From Prosthecobacter sp. (GTDB taxonomy: Bacteria; Verrucomicrobiota; Verrucomicrobiia; Verrucomicrobiales; Verrucomicrobiaceae), in contig JAIPJY010000044.1 of the NCBI GenBank assembly GCA_021733925.1, forward strand, positions 1 through 59,867: DNA of 59,867 bases. The letters run 5' to 3'. The number at the start of each line of letters is the position of its first letter. Within the stretch, counting starts at the first letter, position 1. This document shows, piece by piece, positions 56,901 through 59,867 of the stretch. A model generated the notes under the pieces. It searched no databases, had not been told where the DNA came from, and saw only the letters and a program-made list of their open reading frames with translations. The translations under genes and the position numbers were made by a program.

Positions 56901-59381
56901 ACCGGCAATACGCTGGTTCAGGAAGGCACCTTGTATGCCGGAACAAACAACTCCTTCTCGCCTAACTCTCGTTTCATTGTCAGCAGCGGAGCGACTCTCA
57001 GTCCTTACTGGGGAGAAGCTGGCACGGGCTTCCAGGTCACCATCGGCTCACTCGCAGGCGTGGACGGTGCCTTGGTGAACATTGACAGCTCCACGCTCAG
57101 TGTCGGTTATGACGGCACCAATGATGCGGATTTTGCCGGTGTCATCAGCGGCTTTGGCAATCTCAGCAAGATCGGCGGTGGTACCCAAACCCTCTCGGGA
57201 GTGAACACCTTCACAGGCAACTTGGGAGTGGCTCAGGGCACGCTCATTGGCAGCAATAACAGCGCCTTTGGGGATGCCTTCAATACCATCGGTCTCGGGG
57301 GGGTCATATTTATCGATACTGCTCCGCTGGATGCCAAAGTGGAGCTGCTGCTTGCCGGCACCGCTTCGGACGTGACGAACTCCGTCAGCATGAATTATTA
57401 CAGCGGCAATGACGAAGGCATCACGGTGATCGGCACCCGTGAGACCAGCGGCTCCTATGGCTTTGGCACGGGGGGCACGGTGGCCCTTTATCAGGATGTC
57501 TCGACCAATGTGTTCTTTGAGGCGGATGGAAGCTCCACCTTCAAGTTTGGGGACGCTGTGACCGATGCGGGTAGCAATGCTATGACCAATGTGGTGAAAA
57601 TCGGTGCCGGCACGGTGGAGCTGCGCGTGGCAAACACCTACGGCCGCTTCGATTCCTTCGACCCCTTCACCCCCCTCAGCGGCGGTGCTGCGATCGACGG
57701 TGGTACCGTGATCCGCCATGGCACCATCAGCATCTTCAACAATGATGCACTCGCCACCACTGCGGTGGAGCTTGGAGACACTCGGTATGACCTGGCCAGC
57801 GCCTATCTGGCCACGACGGGATCGCTCATCACCAAAGCCAACGGCAGCTACGATGTCAGCAGCGACGGGGCTGGGGGTGTCGGCAATGGCGCCTTCCTCA
57901 ATGTCAATGCCTTGGTGGACGGGGTGGCAATCACCGCCGCTGACTATGGCAAACGCATCCTGGTGAAAGACGAAAGCGCCAATCCAGAGTACAACGGCGT
58001 GTATGAAGTCGTCAGCGTGGACGCCAGCTGCGGCCAGATGAACCTGGTCCGTGTGTCCGACTTTGATGACACGACTGAAATGCTCTATGGCAGCAGCATT
58101 GCTGTCACCAGCGGCACCACTCAGGCGGGGCTGCAGTTCTTCCAGGCCTCCTCGGATGTGACCAGCGTGAACACCGCCACCACCGATCCGGTGCACTGGC
58201 TGCAGGACATTCCCAACGCCGACGTGGCCCTGCTGGCAGCCAACGGCGGCATGACGATCCTCAATAACATCGACATCAACGACACCAACGGCAGCGGCCG
58301 CACGATCCTCGGCGGCAGCTTCACCAGCGACACCACTTACTTCAGCGGCAACGTGACGCTGCAGCATTCCACCCTGCCCGGCGTGGACAACATTCGCGAG
58401 CTGAGCCTCTTCTCCGCCTCGAATGATGATCTGGCAGTGACTGGTGAAAAGGGCGTGGTGTTCTCCGGAGTGATCTCCGAGGCTCAGGTCGGCGACACGC
58501 TGAGTGTGAACAAGCAGGACACCGGCACGGTGACATTCACCAATGACAACACCTACACTGGCAAGACCACCGTCACCGAAGGCACCTTGGCCCTGGCGGG
58601 AGCGGGTAACGTCTCTGGCACCAGCTGGATCGAAGTCAACGATGGGGCCACCTTTGATTTCTCCAACAGCACTGCAGCAGCGGGTGACTTTACCTATGAT
58701 CACACCTTCAGCGGCTCCGGTACGGTGGAGGCTGGATCTGGCACACTCTATGTCGGCACCGATGGAGGCGTCGGAGTCCTGAGTCCCGGCATGTCTTCGG
58801 ATCCCACCAACAGCGGCACCGCCGGTGACGGCATCGGCGTGCTGACGGTGAACGGCAATGTGGTCCTTGCGGGAGACACCACAGGAGTGGATCGCCTGAC
58901 CCTCCAGATGGGCGCCACCAATGGCGCGGACTACAATGACGCCGCGAATATCACTGCGCATTCGGGCATAGGGGATTTAGGTGCCTATCTCAATTCACAG
59001 GGTGCCTTTTATGACACTCAGACCGGCGGCAGTCATGACCGGCTCGTGGTCAACGGAGACCTCACTCTGAACAGTGGCGGGCAGGTCTCGTTTAACAGCA
59101 CCGTCAACGATTACCAGCCCGTCGTCGGGGATGTGTTCAATCTGATCGACTGGACTTCCGTTACCGCGACTGGTTTCGATGTTGGCAATGGTGGCGCTTA
59201 CCGCGGAGGCGGTTTGCTGGGAGATCTGGCACTGCCGGATCTGAGTCTTTCGGGCTTGGTTTATGACACGAGCTTGTTCACCACTTATGGCATCGTGGTG
59301 GTGGTTCCTGAGCCTGGGCGCATGATGCTGCTGCTGTTCGGCCTGACCACCTTGTTCTTGGGGCGCCGCCGTCGTCGTTGA
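44997..59381 (+). CDS. C-terminal part of the giant PATR/PEP-CTERM surface protein
   Basis: 4794 host codons after the prophage; first internal ATG at 45021, no own signal peptide, so probably not exported alone. Gly/Asn/Thr-rich, beta-helix-like throughout, with autotransporter-associated beta-strand motifs such as TTVLQGANTYTGNTYLNNG, TTVLSGNNSYTGDTYINGG and FTNDNTYTGKTTVTEG. Large repeats recur at about 1390-residue spacing. Two insert domains (about 53748-53952 and 54897-55089) share a VGM...SGA..I..GT pattern with the phage hub protein. The last about 25 residues (VVPEPGRMMLLLFGLTTLFL, then RRRRR) form a PEP-CTERM tail: PEP motif, transmembrane stretch, basic end, which an exosortase/archaeosortase-type system would process. 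Confidence 0.88.
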   Translation, partial: WDATGRIDMRQGYFRVMYDPTTASGSGGFYTDEARALITANEYWTRAVLGQDGTNTSNAYNSHLMLTRADQVFNAPYLYVYNDNRNGTLTIGGENTSGSVYYGSRDNSVNFSMQITNQTSERDVRFLQVRGGTLVWNGRLADENGTPENFNSSISIVGPGTVIFNRNALGNSTVDRWNFMAGEAHWSSMTGNDQFASNSTNALVGQSTWGGGRLVLDDPGTARSQQLNSHIWLLNGASSINTQNNTTFILGNAAANLTRRSGSSLAFLEDGSGTIQISAVGLSTTDGDFLGSWAVYGSSTGITDWAARAGTADVQAFTAYTDDTVGAGVHTNLTGDLALGGSANTATVRFATGANLDLGGGALTVVEGGILIPSAVTGAVNISNGTLTSGWSSGSGDLMLYNYGTGTTTISAVITDNAGKVNLVNAGSGTTVLQGANTYTGNTYLNNGVLQISSEGQLGAIDGSIDRLARVYVGYNNGASKTNSALYFIGGGGGSGAAGVYTTNGGQNVTATTLTNGGSGYTSGVYVNTLSDTTGNAGIWALMNSGSLHFDGGTLAVTNDITLDGARTLYLGGNGGTLDVAAGSNLTINGYITSEFNQVTTANGYNYSDQIGGSDQPASDRNPDIGDLIIQGGGTVLIMGAPDNTVRSYMYNSYGGITWINEGTIKIAGAGTSAYGALGTNRSASDGTIIGANGSLEFATTSDPSIYEWLTLGGTGYEGRGAVLTTGTGRVVRLNGQMQFDSPTLFNLASNSYGYIRLGEQGGALYGSGDILRTGGNEFGFYVNAPDWTGRFLGGSGTNRVSGTANLQGMLEMELDRNSILYYSAGSNGIDEFRDRLNDNLVTTINGYAKIRIENYSGAFSGEEKIGVVNVNSGVFGIEFALGGDVINGAVRLQGDYAAWHFTDIVRTPGSVVMVRNFDPGMDISSGVTDLTNRALVLVDNAPTMVGAGDGTNGNTAIIAGFFGGTRPTLLNTTTGIAWDEDRTSRYLMTSVLSTDPITGAPVYYLRPLSDAPGSTDYKIISDTGTVSASAGPLDLATAGISADQNVRFVGITDDAIGNGFTSRVNTIMTLDSVVEANSVSFGSDTTSTNVNGAGNQVNLVMTLNGGLKIDSGVLMFANIGTMDRLGNGSNTGINLDMNNYILGGSLDFNGKEAIIYAGSEWAQYNVSGNTAYNNADGDNTTAIIRSSIYNTGGNGLTKTGGSSVTLEAANYYTGDTTVNYGNLYARHDLALGQSTQLNVTGGGNFIIGYNSRIMGVDLHIGQIYGNNLGLYAEGDGTEWGGNVIIDNVDSTGSAGGFSRNFVPRIDAASSNTVMRISGNVYGGDTVVSPGAQATSRIFTTLTGASYTTLDFMGQIRDKSTGAVDLSGGDTLNDVLRMEVAANNDTANVHLYQQYDSAGRIILVRGMLRYMGTGNFYSDAAALAMDPNSDLSGFQMGGRSVISGDGTGASDVGFYLHNEGSTFNLSSWYVGVDITDPNNSLGNSNYGFGNTTGNSSLGGENITGTITFGTGTGSIRFTQATTLYNRNLNIYAARGGTVDMKVNFLDGGDFVNSSITKVGAGTVRLLGSTAGDSTVEALKMLGGTLELTGYDVNASRRVGNGAALTLSGGYLIVDATAGTAQEDFSDLTLNSGGSRLAVRGNATVNINSSITLNPESGVTMAFVENGGGVINISATGMTTTDGDRLGYWAVYGNVLGQITDWAAREGTTGVQAFTAYDVNSFVSGNNTEVTTGANFVSDTTTNSIKFATAANLDLGGNTLTVENGGMLVSYAAGGAVNITNGTLTRSGAGDILLHNYGTDITTISANITNDGANAVNLVTGGVGTTVLSGNNSYTGDTYINGGTLQISSESQLGNIDGSIARLVREYNGFNNGGSKTNSALFFLGGGGGSGAAGVYSTNSAQNVTTTTLNNGGSGYTSGIYVNTLSGGTGNAGIWAILDSGNLHIDGGTLATTEDITLNGARTIFLGASGATFDVAAGKTLTINGYITSDVTDLIPGDDNPIELTRPFVGGLAVEGGGTLVLTGAPDNTSRDYMYNGYNALTSINNGTIKIAGLASTSINALGTYSGWVDSTYIGQNGTLMMSVTNGDSYIYDWLTLDGQGYQGGGTIQFVSGTGTVRSTYIRGQINVLSDAVFNARNGSNIYLQNGGGEVIGSGDIIKIGQGDFRFYGNSPHWTGSFYLASGSSRMYDGSAEKGMVSMTLQRNGYFAINADSTSSDELTDRLGDDLIVNTDGYIRMRIEAYSNVFSGIEKIGTANVLSGQLGLEFDLGSTLAGGAPVLGGDYAGWHFTEIVRSLGATVQLRGLDAGTSFADSSFNANAPSNANANVQVVQVDILPTLIGSGDGSNGNAAIAPGFYGGVRPDWINAAGTGNIYNEDYIAGRLVTVDTNTAGDHFLRPLLDSEYKVVGNPDTAQTTSIRLEDQGISADQNLKIVGVTSDSLGVNEFTNRQNSFLTLGSIAADCTMPTGINMVINSLSFSSESFGSGINGNGNWTSLMIADGATLRINSGVIQEYNTGLQNMHGAAYNGNLNLDIRSSLNGGMTDFNSMEANFYIGGLWAHYNTSDAINAYRATDGDNNYFYMNSSIVNAIGLTKTGSASLFLGAVNYYTGLTSVNQGALYARHDKALGASTQVNVTGAGTFVIGLGARIAGVDLYVGALNGINTALQIENNSVWAGNVIIDNVDAGGATAYARSFLPRIFSNTTGLATIEGNIFGGDTAIGSGARTDSRIFSTYTGAWGLLYLNGVVQDNSLGALTGPVDIYTQSQVLRMEVTATNDESAVQIGQQYNAAGRINIDRGSLYYSGNGDFYTAAAAATVNSNPLNPMIGLQMGGRSLTSDNGLGTANLGFFLLNAGANFNLKSWQVGGDMNDPENLAGNYTYGLSNSVGNSTIGGVNLSGTVNFGTGDGAVMFNANRGFISGTTTTINTTNGSTAATVSTKTDIYVGMSISGANIAPGTYISAINPSNNNVTLSQSALGTGSNQPLTYAGNDRDLGLFAASGGEVNFRTNFVDGGALVNSSITKQGGGQVNLLGSTAGDSTVEGVNVMGGFLVLAGYDTNLNRRVGSGAYLTLAGGTLAMDGSGASFTENFGSLKINQGGNGIAAAGNGVSSFGTISIAGSSITRAAAGTIQFQSIAGGVINFSNAGMKNVGRIGSYATYGANTAFEAYATDWAATDAAGNVIAYTGYSDDSFGAGLQTNIVVAGQTAAATNSIRFNVDAGTITGGTLTLNDGGLLITSLYTGGTPIAAGVGVTTSGSGVDLLIHNYATGVVNFDGSITGGQNVVFTGTGELAFTSPSSVSSSVVASTTVNNSYTVTVGDTSGLTVGMDVSGASIAAGTKILSITNGTTLVLTKLVTAPGTNDLTYSSTSYTPANTYAGATHVTGSAVVSFNDVGAFGSTSGFYLNGGTLNYSEVGATSAALTQNIILGGNNGILSVTNPDSVLIIRGGAANQFSSETSNIIAAYGTNNPNAGGLQIVGSGTVQFGDRSGFSNNTTEDLLGVVNNYTGLTILGDGVNALRVDIQGKGNNNAQYTLFGTTQSWADGTIIKDKVTVEFSMVRDSARTGQLRFREWFQIGEKAGDQITFDGSTQRQPTFDGILNIIGDLTFQTQGNRYGDAGSTGNSEYLINPNEGGVMGSGDIYKLGDGNLRFYTQLNQWTGDLYLEDGFTSMNMNNGAMFNPIGKIYIGDPTGVQTSLVRLRIENRWYGNNTVGIESPAGDMTVNRDIIIQDNIKQEVRIEAGYLPQSAMIHFTNNINMGSGSSSFVRFYYEDNVNLDPSLVGHNEQTVFDITGNLSGSNAMYVDANNYAAIYNNPLFVVWLRGDNSGYSGLITIGADNGTSYNPKRNAVVRVGSAAALGTNGAVAFRNGGTLQLGGNSITYTGNFLFTGGVGNATTAGIENASGTAATITFDSGTQTGVSYQDIDIGLRNGVAAGVFGGGAAELSVVKIGTGDTVFGASTGGGSVVFSFSNYTGNTLVQEGTLYAGTNNSFSPNSRFIVSSGATLSPYWGEAGTGFQVTIGSLAGVDGALVNIDSSTLSVGYDGTNDADFAGVISGFGNLSKIGGGTQTLSGVNTFTGNLGVAQGTLIGSNNSAFGDAFNTIGLGGVIFIDTAPLDAKVELLLAGTASDVTNSVSMNYYSGNDEGITVIGTRETSGSYGFGTGGTVALYQDVSTNVFFEADGSSTFKFGDAVTDAGSNAMTNVVKIGAGTVELRVANTYGRFDSFDPFTPLSGGAAIDGGTVIRHGTISIFNNDALATTAVELGDTRYDLASAYLATTGSLITKANGSYDVSSDGAGGVGNGAFLNVNALVDGVAITAADYGKRILVKDESANPEYNGVYEVVSVDASCGQMNLVRVSDFDDTTEMLYGSSIAVTSGTTQAGLQFFQASSDVTSVNTATTDPVHWLQDIPNADVALLAANGGMTILNNIDINDTNGSGRTILGGSFTSDTTYFSGNVTLQHSTLPGVDNIRELSLFSASNDDLAVTGEKGVVFSGVISEAQVGDTLSVNKQDTGTVTFTNDNTYTGKTTVTEGTLALAGAGNVSGTSWIEVNDGATFDFSNSTAAAGDFTYDHTFSGSGTVEAGSGTLYVGTDGGVGVLSPGMSSDPTNSGTAGDGIGVLTVNGNVVLAGDTTGVDRLTLQMGATNGADYNDAANITAHSGIGDLGAYLNSQGAFYDTQTGGSHDRLVVNGDLTLNSGGQVSFNSTVNDYQPVVGDVFNLIDWTSVTATGFDVGNGGAYRGGGLLGDLALPDLSLSGLVYDTSLFTTYGIVVVVPEPGRMMLLLFGLTTLFLGRRRRR

Positions 59382-59430
59382 GCTTTGGTTAGAGGTTGCA
59401 GACTGGTTGTTAAACAAAACGTTGGATGAT

Positions 59431-59470
59431 CCTGCGGGCGCATGATGAACCATGCGCCCGCAGGCTTTTT
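59431..59470 (+). terminator. Strong rho-independent terminator of the giant gene
   Basis: Perfect 14-bp stem (CCTGCGGGCGCATG, 6-base loop, CATGCGCCCGCAGG at 59431-59464) followed by CTTTTT. It lies about 50 bases past the stop. Confidence 0.92.
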
Positions 59471-59867
59471 CTGCTCCATGCAGCCGTGACATTTTGGAGC
59501 ACGAGAGCATGCAATGTTATTACTTTGTAAAAGCGGAAAGACCTCGTTTAGGCTGACAAAATTTTCGGCATGGCGTGAGCCTCCTGCTCAGTGCGTTCTG
59601 AAAGACATGGGCACCCAGATTTGGGCAGGTGCAGCGAAATCAATGCGTACGAAGGTAAAATCATCTCTCAGGACGCGCCAAGTCACTGAAATAAGCAAAA
59701 CCTGTATTTTAAATTAAAACGAAGCTTTGTCGTTAGTCGCGCTGGCGGCGCAGCCATGGTTTGAACTGGAACATGGGTGACACTTGTACCGGGGACATAG
59801 GTTACACTGCCTGCTCCGTATTTTGAGGGTGTTCACAGCCAGGCAGCGAGCGGAGCGAGTTGCATGG
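59471..59867. other. Right edge, no gene supported
   Basis: A 67-codon frame (59514-59717) has poor composition and no context. GGTGACACT (59776-59784) and GGTTACACT (59800-59808) form an imperfect direct repeat around GGGGACATAG, similar to sequences near some insertion elements; an element end is only a possibility. Confidence 0.4.

Noticed and set aside
57048-58961. Long - strand open frame of 637 codons
   Set aside because: Antisense to the giant gene; its composition is that of a shadow frame.
5352-59381. Prophage as a reversible switch for the giant gene
   Set aside because: Frame restoration would allow it, but Mu-like elements rarely excise precisely and nothing in the sequence shows a dedicated excision function.
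59740-59867. Insertion-sequence end at the right edge
   Set aside because: Only short imperfect direct repeats and a GGGGACA match to a segment near position 107-113; no transposase or clear terminal repeat lies inside the window.

Overview
The window reads as a chromosomal segment of a member of the Verrucomicrobiota (Prosthecobacter/Verrucomicrobium-like; inferred, not proven). It is GC-rich. Its dominant host gene encodes a giant exported protein built of autotransporter-associated beta-strand (PATR-type) repeats and ending in a PEP-CTERM sorting tail, a combination that is especially common in that phylum. No tRNA, rRNA or CRISPR array was seen.

Host left flank (1-5351). A small operon encodes an SsuA/NMT1-like solute-binding protein, a membrane PAS histidine kinase of the NarL type and a LuxR-type response regulator. 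No transporter genes accompany it, so the binding protein may act as a sensor. A convergent gene encodes an exported protein with a possible NlpC/P60-like C-terminus.

Interrupted giant gene (5352-8924 joined to 44997-59381). Removing the intervening 36 kb restores one open frame of about 5985 codons. The reconstructed protein holds three large modules with a spacing of about 1390 residues, PATR-type repeats, an N-terminal signal sequence and a C-terminal PEP-CTERM anchor. A strong rho-independent terminator follows it at 59431-59470.

Mu-like prophage (8925-44992, 36,068 bp). A complete-looking transposable siphophage-type prophage is flanked by a 4-bp duplication (GCAG). Its ends carry inverted copies of a GGTTTGAGCA motif, the probable transposase-binding sites. 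The early region (33420-43947, + strand) holds a Ner-like regulator, many small genes, a Gam-like protein, a MuA-like transposase, a MuB-like ATPase and a gp16/GemA-like protein. The S24-type repressor (32700-33368) is transcribed leftward together with two unrecognised cargo genes that end at a terminator. The late region (9016-31389, - strand) runs lysis, terminase, portal, protease/scaffold, capsid, head completion, tail tube, tape measure, tail fibre and baseplate-type genes. No tail sheath is seen, which suggests a B3/D3112-like flexible tail. A dam-type adenine methyltransferase lies at the right end.

Points of greatest interest are three near-identical roughly 30-bp elements placed like Mu late promoters, a capsid-morphogenesis protein fused to a predicted PBECR-type nuclease, a lipoprotein nested in frame inside a holin-like gene, a transposase whose middle catalytic position is Glu, the two cargo genes behind the repressor, and a small domain shared by a phage tail protein and the host giant protein.
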